Shown piece after piece: positions 32,285-49,336 of a stretch of DNA of 64,000 bases. The DNA is taken from NCBI GenBank assembly GCA_025642075.2, contig JAODUO010000041.1, positions 542,501 to 606,500 of the forward strand, written 5' to 3'. Position numbers and translations under genes: made by a program. Below the pieces are notes generated by a model that saw only the letters and a program-made list of their open reading frames with translations, did no database searches and was not told the DNA's origin. Position 1 is the stretch's first letter. Every line of letters starts with the position of its first letter. The DNA is from Ridgeia piscesae. Taxonomy: Eukaryota > Annelida > Polychaeta > Sabellida > Siboglinidae.

Positions 32285-32889
32285 TTAATTTATAATATAT
32301 GTTGTTGTTATACTGTTACTAATAGATTCATGCATTTACATTCCGGCACTTGTTCCAGCAATTACAGAGGCCCAGAACAACTTCACAGATTTCATGGATG
32401 CTCTTGCCTATCCATCCATTGTTGAGTTTAGGTGCCCCTAGTGGAATATACTCTGTAACATGAAATACGTGTGTAAGCCTGCCGGGAAAAAACCTCCATA
32501 AGTGTTCTTTTTAATTCATTAGCATACAATCAATTTGAAAATGTGAAACATTCATGCAGCAGGTCATTTACACAAAGCCTATCAGTAACTTATGTGGTGA
32601 TTGGTGAATGCATGTCACATCTCAAGTTAATGCATAGTTCTAAAGGTGATAAAATGAACTTCAAGGATTGCAGTTATCTAAAAGGGAATGTAAGGTTGAG
32701 TTGTGTTGTTGAGAGCAAAAATGCAGTTAATACTTTTTCATAAGTGTTAATTGATTCAAAGGAAATACACAGACTCTACTTATGCAAACACATGATCAAG
32801 AATCATAAGAACGGTTCCCTCCCAAAAACATTGACCACTTTCCTTGTAGTAATTGCTTTTTGTGGGCTTATTCCAGGGGGTTTATTTCA

Positions 32890-32931
32890 GTATAACGTGC
32901 CCTGTTTGTAATGCGGTTCTAGTTCATGGAC
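32890..32931 (-). mobile_element. Diverged second copy of the intron-15 inverted-repeat element
   Basis: TATAACGTGCCCTGTTTGTA followed by ATGCGGTTCTAGTTCATGGA aligns with the reverse complement of 16060-16096, with a handful of changes over about 42 bp. Confidence 0.45.
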
Positions 32932-32967
32932 GATGACTGTAAGGTTGGATGTTTTCTGGACAGAGAA

Positions 32968-33012
32968 ATGGACATTCTGTTTAAATGGACAGGTTTGCCA
33001 GGATGTGAAGTG
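32968..33012 (+). mobile_element. SINE-like 3' fragment, copy 2
   Basis: GGACAGGTTTGCCAGGATGT then GAAGTGTAAAG matches the tail of the copy at 58.7 kb (GAACAGGTCTGCCAGGGTGT then GAAATGTGAAG). Only the tail is recognisable. Confidence 0.45.
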
Positions 33013-36000
33013 TAAAGTTCTGCATGAGCAGTCTGGCCGTAAAGGCTACCCGGTACTAGTACTAGTTAAACCCATAACAAATTAACGTAATCCATTTGAC
33101 TCCTCAGGGATGTTTGGAGAACAGGGAGACACAATGAGTGGAGTTACAACTACAAGTCTCACCTTGGTTGCTTTGTGATATTTCCGATAATACGGGACAT
33201 TGAATAAACATATAAAAATGTTAGCCTCTTGATAACCCAAAGGCTCCACCTAGTAAAATATAATGCAGCACAATGCAAGAATACCACCTAAACAGTATCT
33301 TGAAGATATCATATATTCTTTCATAATTCATACACTGATGCATCAAAACATTCAGCCTCAGTCAATCCTGGAGGATTACTCGAAAATCAACGAGACACAT
33401 TATGGCAAAACACTTCAATCACATTAAGATATACATGCTTCTTGGAATTTGTTGGATGTAACGTACTGCATATATGCACTTATATAACTGACAACAAAGT
33501 TAGAACAGAAGAGCATGCACCAGAAAATTACAACTTGTTATCATAGAAAAAAAATTATACATATTGCTTGGAATCTGTCATCTTTGTGGTAACACTGATG
33601 CAGTGTTCTTATATATGTGGCTTTAGAACACTATATATTGCATGTTGAACATGTATGCACCAATACAATTGTCTCCTGTATATTAATTATTTAGCTAAAA
33701 TCTTGACTACTGACCACCAGTGCACAGATTCTGTGAATTAGTATTCTGCATGAACATTTCCCTTGGGGGTTAAATGCTGGTCTAAATAGACCACCCACTC
33801 AATAGGCTGTGCTCTAGTCAGATCACTTGGTGATTTCCATCAACTCAGCAATATCTACATCTCTAACTATTCTGGTCTTCCGCTGCAACTTTCGTACACC
33901 GTCAGCTGTCTATCTCTGCCCGTTATTCACAACATATATTACCGCTGTGACACTGACATTACTATACTGTTGTCACTGTTGTATGTCAGTGTAGTTTGGT
34001 ATGTGATTATGAGCCAATGCTTTACTGGCATCTAACAAGAGTGCATATATGTTACTGCTATTAATTTTGCATTATGATAACTGTTTGTCTCCATCTTAAC
34101 ATACCTGCAGTGAGTAGTGGATATATGTGGTTTAAATCCAAATTGCAAGTGCGATGTTGCAAGCACATTTTGTTCCTTTGATATTATACCAACACAAACA
34201 GTTTATAAACTATAACATTTGAAGTTATAAAAACGTTTTGAAACTGTTCACATTCAGTTACTTATTTTGTTCTACTCTTTTCCTATGGAAGTGTGGTCAG
34301 AGTGAGGCTGGTCTGGAGACTGAACCTCGAGTTCTCATGGCAACCATCATATATTGTATGAAATAAATCTGCAATTTGAAATCTTTGAACATTAGTATAC
34401 CTGATAGTGGTAAAGTAATTGGTTGCAGATTAATCTTTTAATACACGGCAAAACACATTTTACATATAACCAGAGCAATGACCAAGAAGGTAAACAGATC
34501 CATACTTCCTGGTCTTTTCAGTATAAATACAAACTGCTTAAGAGTGAACTAATATCACATTTTGAGAATATACTCATATTGCATGTTTGAGTATGATCAA
34601 AAGACACATACAATTTTAGTTAAACCTCCCATTAGTTAATAGGGTGCCACGTGTAAATATGTAATCACTTGTTGGGGAATTGTAGTATTCTTGATGGAAG
34701 TGTGTAACGTTGGTAGAAAGCTGACATACTTCTAGAGAGTTGCAGCCTTTGCGTAATGTTGCTGATGCTGGTGGGCATGCATGCATCTTCCCTGCATTGA
34801 TTGGGCAGCAATAAGCTGTGTAATCAATAACTGTAAGCTGTTGAAATGTCAACATTATCTTTACATGTTTGCACCATCATTGACACAAACTTGCTGGCAA
34901 TGTGTTACTTTTTAAATACCTTCATACTATTGTTAGATAAGTGTTGCGTAATAATGTTAGTTCGTAAATCGTTAAATTTAGCTCCATGGAATTGTTTTAA
35001 AGTTATGTTGGGTGAGACGATGAAGCCAGTAGATGTATGTGCAGTTGTCTATGGTGATTACATACATTTACAACAGTGTAGATGGAGTGTTTCAAGCAGA
35101 GGTTTCCACAAAGTTGCTGATGTACAATTTCTACATAACTTGTAATAATTGATGTAGATGCAACCCTTCGAATGAATAACTCAACACAAACCAAATAGAA
35201 GTCAACTGTAAACATTATTGTTATACCTTGTCTAGTTGTCTTGGTATGAACTCTTGTATCCAGCATGCATTGGAGAATATATACAATACAGGTGAAAACT
35301 ATGTTTAATGGCAGCATGAAATGTAAAATGGTAAAGTAGTAAACTGATAGATAATAAACCAGTGTAATGATTTCCGAGATGTGTGGGCAAAAATGTACCG
35401 AGTCTAGTATCCAGGGTAAGTGAGTCCTCACACCACTTCAGTTCACACACCACAGTCCACACTGCACTGTGACTACAGTCCACACACCACAGTCCACATT
35501 CTACAGTTTACCCACTATAGTCCATATTCCACAGTTTACCCACTATAGTCCATTTTCCACAGTCCATAGTCCACTAACTGAAACCACAATTTAGACTCAT
35601 GAAATGTGACCACACCTACTCCACATTCCACACTTTGTGCACAGGTCTATTATCTAGTCGCTTCAGAAGGCACTGGTTGTCATGTAGACATGTACTAGCT
35701 GAACTTGAACAACACAGTTTAGTTATTACCACATAATTGACCGTATGGTAGATATGATTGGTGTATCATATGAAACTAATTGCATTAATTAAAACATGTT
35801 TTATCCTGTTGGTTGTGTGAAGACATCTGCCAGTGGCAGTGGCTTGTTTGACTGGTGGCAAACCATTGATGCTAAGATCTGACATTGATCCTCTGCAGCC
35901 AGTGTCATATGCAATAGTGATAACTCTAGTTTTTATGTTTATAGTTATTATATTAATGTTAAGTATGCGACTATGTTAAACAATGAAGGTCGTATCGTCT

Positions 36001-39000
36001 TGCTATTAATGGTGTAATTTTAAATGGAACAAAAGGCAATTGTGTGGACCTCTGTGTTCACATACGCACTAAATCTACAATCAACTATATCACGTGTGGT
36101 TTATTCAGAATGTTTTATCACAGTAAGAGATTCTAGTGAAATCTTAAACAGTTACCATATTGAAACACTTTCCCAGTAGTGATTGGCCAATTAGTGAAAT
36201 TCTTTCATTGATTTTATATTGTTTTAATTTAATTTTGTAATTCGAATACACATAGAAATTAGTTGTTAATTTATATAATGCTTAGCAAATATAATAGGGC
36301 ACCATATTCATATTTTGTGCAGACATGTCTGTTAATGAAGTAAATTGGAACAAATCAAAACTTTGTATCGATCAGTTAGGAGCTAGCGAAGCAAAATGCA
36401 ACTTGAGTGAAATGGTGATGCCGAGTGCCAAAGATATCTTAAGTTTTAAAAAGTATTTAAATATATAGTGGTTTTATGCTCATAAAAATAGTCTAGCCTA
36501 GGAACAGATGCCCTCATTCTAATTGATGTGCCATTGAGAAGGTCATTCTAATAAATGCTGGCAGAGGATTCTTGGTTGTAACTGCTAATGGTTAGTGTCA
36601 GTAAATCTTTGATGTATGCACACAAAAGCTGCCGTTAAGTTATGTTTCCTTTTAATGGATGGGTTTGTTACTCTTGCCGTTTGTTATATGGTACAATGGA
36701 ACACACAGCTATATATAATTATATGTATATATAAATTATGTATGGTTAATAGGCGTACCCTTTTTATAAAGATAAGAACACTGCTAGTGACGCTCTTTTA
36801 TTTGATCATAATGCCGGTGTACATTTCTGAAGATCACTCCACATATAAATACATATCTTTTGGTCAGATTGTTCAGGGAACAAATGTAGACAAACATGGT
36901 TTTGTTTAGCTCATGAAATGTTGCGATAGACGTAGAACAATTGTTTTTGAGGAGTGTACTTGCATAATGAACATATCAGTAAACTGCTCTCGCCGTCATT
37001 GTTAGAAGTCAGCTACAATTACAACAATACAAATGCATATTTCGTAGAGTGCATAAATGTGAATGCCATGCAGCTTGCCTGTGTACACAGAAATTACACA
37101 CTTATAATGGCATATATACCAGGTGTGCACATTGGTATTGTGTTATATGGCGACATGCCTTTGAGTAAGTAAGTTGAAACAGTTTAGTAGGATGTAATAC
37201 CATGCAAACTAGAACGAACTGACCCAGTTGTATAATGATCATGTGGAATAGTGTATTAAAGTTAGCAAAACATTTACATTTTTAAGCAGTTTATTTTAAT
37301 TATGCTCAGCATGTATGTCTATAAATTATTCATTAAAAAAACCTTAGTGATTGAATTAACATTGAATAAACAATAAACATCCTGATTTAACAATTAAAAT
37401 TTCTTATAGAACTAAATACCATATTATCATGTCTACGGTATTAGTAATTCAGCTTCTTGGTAAACAATAAAATTATTATGTAATCCATTTAGTATTCAGT
37501 GAACTACCGGTACATTTTCGATATCTTTTACATTAATTACTGTGTGAAAGATATGCCATTTCATTATTATTCTATCTTTTGCCTGTTCTTTACCCTACAG
37601 TTGGTGTGTTTGCTTCTCTGAATAATGCTAGAGTCCTGTTAATATATCACAGCACATTTGAGGTGAATATGGGTGCACTGCTGTGCGATATTGATAGCTT
37701 CAGTGAACGCTGCATGTTTATTTTTGTCCATTGTGTAGCCAGCATTTGTTCTCACTCGACACACTGGAGACCCCCGTGTAATCACACTAAATCACATAGA
37801 GCAGTTGGCAGTGCTGATTAAAATTATGGATTAATGGAACAGAAGATTGGCTGGCCAGTCGTAATCATATCATCCATGCCTGGCTTGAGAAAATCACTTG
37901 CTAATATGGGCCATCACAGTAACATATTGGCAGGACAAACTGATTAGGTAAATTTTGGGGCGTTGCTTGCCTGTTAATCAGGTGTAATCGCGGTGCCAAG
38001 ATTGCGTTGGTTGTCACTAACAATAGTTTGTTTAGTAATTGATGAGCACAGTTTCCAGTTTCTCTACATATGAGATGGACACTCAGAGAAGTTTCCAGTG
38101 ATTTCTAGTTTTGGTCCATGTGATTTATTTATCTCCATAGCCAACAACTTTAGGTGGTAATCATTCCCGTGTATTTTCTCTTTTCTGACTCTCCCCAATC
38201 AAGTCTTTGAACATTAACACCTTTTACCACCACATAAGTTAGACATGCAATTTAAAAGACTGACTAGAAAATTCAAAATATTGGTAATTAAGTATATACA
38301 AATATATCTATAAATTATTTATTTTATATGTTAAAAAGATTGACCAGATCATTCAAAATACTGTTTATTAATTATATAAGAGTTTATAAATTATTTATAA
38401 TTACATGATAAAGACAAACATTAAATGAAATGTTCAATTTCTTTCCAACTTTGTGAATATAACTGTAATAATGTTATCAGGTAATATACCCATTATGAGG
38501 ACTGTTGAATGTGAACTTACGTCACTAACCCTGCTCAAATATGGTAATTTGCCTGCCACAAAACACCAAGTTTGTCAGTTGTGGGTGACGTCACTGATGA
38601 CAATGCTGCTGTCTTTTAACATTGCAGTGTGGTGATGTAACCTGTTGTTTCAAACAGTACATGAAATTGTAGAATGTAATATTTGTCTATGTCATGATAA
38701 AAATAATATTGTTACCAGGTATGTACAAATTTGTCGCTGGGTGTATACAGTCTGACATTTTCTTAATATTTTTGAATGCAGTGAAGGTTCAACTGTTATA
38801 CCTGCGGCTGCATATACATTGCAGGATGAGGCACTTGTGATGTTCAAACATTAATAACTAAAACATGAAATAAGACATCCATAAAACCTGCAAAGAAACC
38901 CAAATGAATCCAACTGTGTACATACTAGGTTGTGGTACATTTTTAAATTGGGATGTATCAGTTAGATAATGCTGTACTTTGTCACACCTGACTGTACTGC

Positions 39001-39148
39001 AAAAATTTCTTTCACATTTTAATTGATGACATCTTATCTATGTACATTTTGACAAATGACGGATTGGTATGCCTAAATGAATGTTGAATAAGAATTTTTT
39101 AGGGATCACAGATCAAGTGTTATTGCCTGAGTTGACACCTGTATCATT
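33013..39148. other. Long non-genic stretch
   Basis: AT-rich DNA without recognisable genes. At 35,440-35,560 a short degenerate repeat of CACAGTCCA and CCCACTATAGTCCA occurs. At 38,257-38,400 an imperfect tandem duplication of about 75 bp (GACTAGAAAATTCAAAATA, then GACCAGATCATTCAAAATA) is seen. Around 33,340 there is a faint retroelement-like fragment (see rejected items). Confidence 0.5.
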
Positions 39149-39149
39149 T

Positions 39150-43000
<3,851 letters not shown>

Positions 43001-43009
43001 AGCTCCATT

Positions 43010-43475
43010 TCCAGTACTGCTTAATATATTTTATTTAATATAGTGCCACATGACCCCACATCCAATTTCAAATTGTTCGTGGCGCTTTACATACATTAAA
43101 ATCCTATAATACAAATACACACCAAAAGAAAAAGAAACATAAATATACTACAGGCAGTGTAGTTACATATATAAACAATATAAATATAATAACACAAAGT
43201 ATTTAAGCTGAATAAATGTATATATGTATAATAAATATATAAATATGTTAAATAAAATATCGATAAAAGTACACACACATTAAACTAAGCCACGAGAACA
43301 GTCAGAAGAAATGTGTCTTTAGGCGTGCCTTGAAGGTGGCTAAACAGGCAGATGTTTTTTAGATAGAGCGTTCCATAAGGTCGCTGCTGCGACCACAAAT
43401 GAGTTATCTCCAGCTGTCACATGTGTCCGCACAACTGTTAACTGTGCTTGTCACATTCAACACTCTGTGAATATA
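43010..43475 (-). pseudogene. Decayed LINE ORF2 C-terminus and 3' region
   Basis: Read on the minus strand, 43,445 down to 43,302 gives TTVVRTHVTAGDNSFVVAAA, then TLWNAL. After one frameshift it gives LATFKARLKTHFF and a stop. This is the canonical end of CR1/L2/jockey-type ORF2 (RSF-VAAP-LWNSLP, then TFK-LKTHLF). It is a different, much older family member than the element at 28.5-31.3 kb. The AT-rich DNA down to about 43,010 is probably its 3' region. Confidence 0.7.
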
Positions 43476-43952
43476 TGTTCAGCCAATAAGACTAAATTCT
43501 AACATTTGCTGCATGGATGAAAAACATAGAAGTACACGAGTTGTCGGAAACAGTGTGCCTGCTGGCGATTTCTACGATTAAATGCTAACTTTTGAGCGGT
43601 CTATTTTGTTCTAAGCATATTAATGCGCAGCGTATTGACATTTTATAGTTTAGTAATTTATAAATATTTCATATACAGCAAGTATCCATAATTTATTACT
43701 AATAAATATTTTTATTAAAAACACTTGTTGAATTTTTTTCAATATTTTAATTTTGTCAAATGTTGATTATTCATATTTCGTAATAAATTTATATATCAGG
43801 CACAAACTTGGCTATTTACACAAGGAATTAGTACTACAGATGTAGTGAAAAGCTTATTTAAATCGGACCAGAATTTATTTATTTATTTGCATTTATGCAA
43901 CTCAAGTGCATAGCACATGATTCGGTCACAACACGATATATATATATATATA

Positions 43953-44023
43953 GGCATTTCTATAAATTAACCCTTGTTCTAAACATTTCTCCAGCCTAGC
44001 TAATATGCCACCACTCAGCTTTG
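43953..44023. repeat. 71-bp direct repeat, copy A
   Basis: Identical over 71 bp to 44320-44390, and both copies directly follow a (TA)n tract. Begins GGCATTTCTATAAATTAACC. Confidence 0.95.
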
Positions 44024-44194
44024 AAGTTCTAAGACATACTACAAGACTAGTTATAAATAAAATTTAGAAGGTATAAAGCGGTACACCTAACACACAAAGC
44101 AGCACTGGCCGGGTTTTTGGAGACTGCTGTGTGGTACCTAATGACCTTGTTCTGACCCTGCTGTTTGTATATATATTCCATTAATCTGGCTTTG

Positions 44195-44390
<196 letters not shown>

Positions 44391-46652
44391 GTCAGTCCTG
44401 GGAGAGGACTGTGTACTTGGAGTGCACTACACCATGGCCAATGACAGTAGTGTTCATTTACCTTACTCCCCAGGTGATGAGTTGAGCATCAGTCACCAAG
44501 GTCTTACCTTCAGTCCTTCTGGGCCTAAGCGATTTGCCTGCTTTTGTGAGTCTGATTAGGCAATAGTCTGATGGTGGTAGCTCAGTACAGTTGTCTAGCA
44601 ACTGGTGCCACTTTCATATTTTAAAGGTATGAAAATTATGTATGGAGTATAATTATTTTATGTGTAAAGGTAAATCGTATTGTGCAGGTGTGTTATTGAG
44701 AGCTGTTAACATTGCATTTCTGGAGCTAGTCGTTAATCTACTGACAATTATTTGTATTTAATCTAAACTGTAATCTAATTTAATTTCAACATTAAACTTT
44801 TATTTGTGTTGTGTTAAAACTTCATTGTAGAACAACATAAACCTACCGAGGTAATAGTATTATTTTGGAAATGTTAGTTTTATTAGCCACATAATAATAA
44901 CATTTCTTAATCAGGATGTTGGAACCTGGCAACTAATGATAAATACAAGAAAACCATTTGTAATGTTTAGGGTGTATATACAAACCTGTCTTTTATTTTT
45001 TAGAAATGCCATTGGAGGTGTATTAGTTAAACTGGAGTAGTTGGATGTATAGTTTATTGGGTTGCAGAATATTAATTGGTGTACCTGAGTATAACATGAT
45101 ATGCGAGGGTCGGGCCTGGGATCTAACATGTTGCGTGTCATCTATTGTACAACATGTTTTGGCTGCGTTAATAGACCATGCATAATTTGAGCTTGGATCA
45201 CTTGCAGTTTGCTGGTTAGACAAAGCTGTCTATCTGTGAGTGTCATCTCACGACCGATCAACGATAAATAATACATGCTGCCATAACAGAAGGTTTGTTG
45301 TGTTAACTACTCTTTCTCTTTAATTGTCATGAAACCATCCCTTCAGGTTTAGTGTATATTCCGTTTTGAGAATGACCAGTTAAAATGTTTGACAGATATA
45401 ATGTCTTTACGGTCATGGGGCAACCTGACTGCCATGCTACTTAATTAATACCTTATTTCAGTGGTCATTTACATATGACCTTTTCACTATAACGATGTTG
45501 TTGCATGTCGAATCTTCCAAACTGCGTTTGTCTGTGGAGGTCAACCACCTGTCTCGCCATCTGGTGGTATCAATGGTTAAACTTGTGTAATTAATTAACA
45601 GAACTTATGTGATTAATTAACAAAAACTATAATTGGTTATGCTAATGTATGGACAGTTTATCGCTAATGTTTGCAGATTTCAGAATGCCTAATTGTTAAT
45701 TATTAGAACATAAATCTGACTATCTGGGTTGCACGCTGAAATGGTTATATTTTAAAATGCTATGTGAATTAAGTCATAATGTATATGATTAATGTAGAAT
45801 AATTTTTTAAATTAACAACACGAAAAAGTTTGCTGAACAACGTGTAGGACCAGTGTAATGTAATATCATACGTCATTAAATATGCAGATAGTGTAATGCG
45901 ATATAGTTGAACAATTTGTAGATGGATGTTGGCACAGTTTCATTTCCGTTCTTTTGTCGCCACTAGACCTGTTCATCTGATATTGATGATGATGATGTCA
46001 TGACTGAGCGCAGTATCCTTGGAGTAGATTCACGAGTAAAAAACAAACAAAAACTCTCTAGTGTGCTTGTTGTTAGCTGTAGTGTGCTGGTTGTTAACTG
46101 TTCACCACGGTGGCTGCTGCCAGGTACACTGTATATGGAGAATAGTGACGCAGCAGTCAGACTGGTCTGCATTCACACCACAGCATGCATCTGATGTTGA
46201 TTTTATCAAACCTGTTTACTCCAAATAGTCATACAGGATATGTCAGTAAAATGCACTCAGTGAAATCTTGTGTGATAATTGTTGGCACGCGTTTACATTC
46301 ATAAGATGTGGTCCTTCTGCTTACAATTACCACTTCATACATGACGTGCTGGCTGACAGCATTGTCTCTGCGTGCCATTGTTCTGCGTGTCTCTGTGAAT
46401 GCGTGACAGATGACAACCTCTGTTACACTACAGGTGGATCTAATTACTGTTTCTTTGTCTGGTTCAGTAGTTTGCATTAATACAGACAAATTCCAGAAAT
46501 GGAGCATGTAAACATGCAACCATCAGTGCACTGATGCATGCATGGCATTGCACGCATCATCTGTCTCTTGCCGAGTCATTCCACATGTATTCTGGGTATA
46601 ATGTTGATTACACTCATCTAAGTTACCTCTGTATAATTTAATTATTACTACT
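44391..46652. other. Non-genic stretch
   Basis: AT-rich DNA. No gene, exon or array supported. Confidence 0.5.
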
Positions 46653-46670
46653 GCAGATATGGTTCACATA

Positions 46671-46742
<72 letters not shown>

Positions 46743-46783
46743 TATATTATATATATTTATACAGATGTATATATATATTTATA

Positions 46784-46838
<55 letters not shown>

Positions 46839-46860
46839 TTTATATGTGAACCATATCTGC
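46653..46860. mobile_element. Foldback element with perfect 20-bp terminal inverted repeats around (TA)n
   Basis: GCAGATATGGTTCACATATA at 46653-46672 is the exact reverse complement of 46841-46860. Between them are two (TA)n blocks and a short spacer. Another (TA)n block and a partial arm (CTGCAGATATAAG) follow at 46875-46946. Confidence 0.6.
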
Positions 46861-46871
46861 CAATGGGGTTG

Positions 46872-46874
<3 letters not shown>

Positions 46875-46932
<58 letters not shown>
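46875..46932. repeat. (TA)n microsatellite
   Basis: Simple tract adjoining the foldback element. Confidence 0.9.
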
Positions 46933-46934
<2 letters not shown>

Positions 46935-46946
46935 TGCAGATATAAG

Positions 46947-48010
46947 TTGTTTCTTTGGAATCCCCCTAACTTGTGTCAGGGCTTTCTTTTTATTCAATAG
47001 TTTTGTTGCTACGTAATGAATAGTTACACAGATTCTGCTTGAACGATTTGAAATATGATTAAAATTACTTTGTATTACGTCTGCATTTGGGTGGTGAAAA
47101 TACAGAGGAAGGCTTGCTTGCAGTTTGCTAATTATTAATTTATGTGAATATACAGATAAGTAATGTAAAAGGCTAACACAGGACACTATCAAATCAACAT
47201 CTTTCTCAGTGAGGTATTGGTCTTGACAGAAAATGTAAAGTCACCTTTGCCTGTAAGGTGGCCACAGCTCTTTGGTAGTTTGTCACTATATGGCCATGTT
47301 AGAGATAATACGCAAATAAAAGTAAAATAATTAATTAGATTGATCACTAGTTAATTAGCATAACTTGTGTCATGTTATACCATTTACCTGCTATAGAGTT
47401 TTAGCATTTTAACTTTTTGTCTAGAATTGAGTAAACAAGAGGTTTTGTCTACATGTTCTGGGATTCTTTTGTCAGTGCTGACATGTTAGAGAGACAAGCA
47501 ATAATACCACACTGCCAGATTTACAAGAGCTTTTTGAAGTATGTAATATTCAGATTGTGTAGCGTGATTAATTTCTTTGGTCTTGTTAATTTCCTCCTCC
47601 TTGACAAAGTTCATTGTTTAATTCCGACTTCATTCCAAGACCGCACCAAAAGCCATTGATATCAGCTATACCACTTCTGTTGCGCTGTTGTGATGTATAT
47701 GAATTTTTATCTAAGTACAGGTTATTTCTATGGTTGAGATAACTTAACTGGGAACCACATAATAAGGCCAGTCAGTAGGAGGTGTTTTGAATCTCCTTCA
47801 GTCTCACTTCCTGCCTTGCTGTGGGTTCATGTCCTCTGGTTCGACCGTAATTTAGCAATCAGTGGTGGTCTACGTTCAGCGTATGGACACATGACGAATT
47901 ATTATTTATCGGTATTCATTAATGGAGTATGGCCGCTGTAAATAGACGTGTGTGGTATTCCGGTAGTGTGTTCAGTGGCTGTTTTATGCTTATTAAAGTG
48001 TATGTGATGG
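46947..48010. other. Non-genic stretch
   Basis: No gene or repeat family recognised. Confidence 0.5.
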
Positions 48011-48450
48011 AGCCGCTATCAGTGCGATGACGATGGTGAGGGAGGGTTCATTGATGTGAGGGAGCAGCGGTGACTGTCATTTGCTGCCTGCTGGTAATTG
48101 ACTGGACGGGCAGGTGGACGTAGACAGGTCCTCATTACTGGGAGTCATTCACTCAGCATCCTTGGGCTCAGCTGCCGAAGCCAGCATCATAGAGTTCAGT
48201 GTCATTGCTGTAGGCAGTTATGCAGCATCATTACATCTCACACAAGTCCGACATGGTGCTGATCTGCATCGGTGACGTCAAAGTGGAATATGGTGACGTC
48301 GACACAAGACTGTGATATTGGATAGGCTAGGGAAGGGAGAGGGAAAGGGAGCGGGAGCAGGGGACAGAGAGAGAGTAACCTTGTGTGCTCCAATGAAAGC
48401 TGGTCGCAGGAGGTTGGCGCCATCGCTGTGCGACGTTCTTACTGTGACAG
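48011..48450. promoter_or_regulatory. GC-richer island with paired CRE sites
   Basis: Composition is richer in GC than the flanks. A perfect palindromic CRE, TGACGTCA, lies at 48273-48280 and TGACGTCG at 48294-48301, exactly 21 bp apart. No TATA box or clear open exon was found. Regulatory function is inferred. Confidence 0.3.
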
Positions 48451-48454
48451 GATA

Positions 48455-48785
48455 CAGGTGAGTGGACATAGCTGTGTGTACAGGTGTGTAAAGGTGACAG
48501 GTATGTAAGCTGACATGTGCATAAAGGTGACAGGTGTATAAGGGTGACAGGTATGTAAAGATGACAAGTGTGTAAAGGTGACATGTGTAAAGATGACAGA
48601 TGTATAATTGTGACATGTATGTAAAAATAACAGGTGCGTAACAGTGACACGTATATAAAGGTGACATGTATGTAAAGATGACAGGTGTGTAAAGGTGACA
48701 GGAATGTAAAGGTGACAGGAATGTAAAGCTGACTGGTGTGAAAAGGTGACAGGTATGTAAAGATGACAGGTGTATGGCAATAAGA
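48455..48785. repeat. Degenerate tandem repeat, about 17-bp unit
   Basis: Imperfect alternation of AGGTGACAGGTATGTAA-like and AGATGACAGGTGTGTAA-like units over about 330 bp. Confidence 0.8.
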
Positions 48786-49336
48786 GAAGAGGTGTGTAAG
48801 AGTCTGTACAGGTGTGTACGTTGGTGTATATGTGACAGACCAGTTGAACTGTAGACAAGTGATACTGGGGTCTTGTTGACCTACAGACCTTCATGCAGGA
48901 TCAAATTTTTACCTATCCAAAAATATTGAGGTAAATACACAGATCTGTTTGCGCACACAATTTAGCATCACACCTCAAATTACCTTGGTTGGTTGGTGTA
49001 CAGAAGTCATTACTTGACTTCACCCATGGGACACACAGTCACTCGATTACATTGGAATTGATCACCACGCAGTAGGGGGTAGTGTGAATTCGCTTCATGT
49101 CAGTGTTAAATCAGAAGGAAATATAGGTTAATTTCATCTACATCAAAAGCCAATTTTTTAGTATTGCACATCATCCTAAGATTTGCATTTTCATTTGCCT
49201 GTTGACAGCTCGCACGTTGTACACGATAATGAGATTGCTTAATCTGATGGTTTTGTTGCACCACTGAGCTTGATTTTAGAAGATATTGGCACATAAGAAG
49301 TCATCATTATTATTATTAAGTAAATCACAAACAGGA

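Noticed and set aside
33330..33620. RNase H-like YTDASK and a later CHLCGNTD-like phrase
   Set aside because: Only two short motifs in different frames with no catalytic pattern between them; too weak to call a retroelement.
48278..48894. Minus-strand reading frames rich in His, Leu, Tyr and Thr
   Set aside because: They run through the degenerate 17-bp repeat and have no domain signature.
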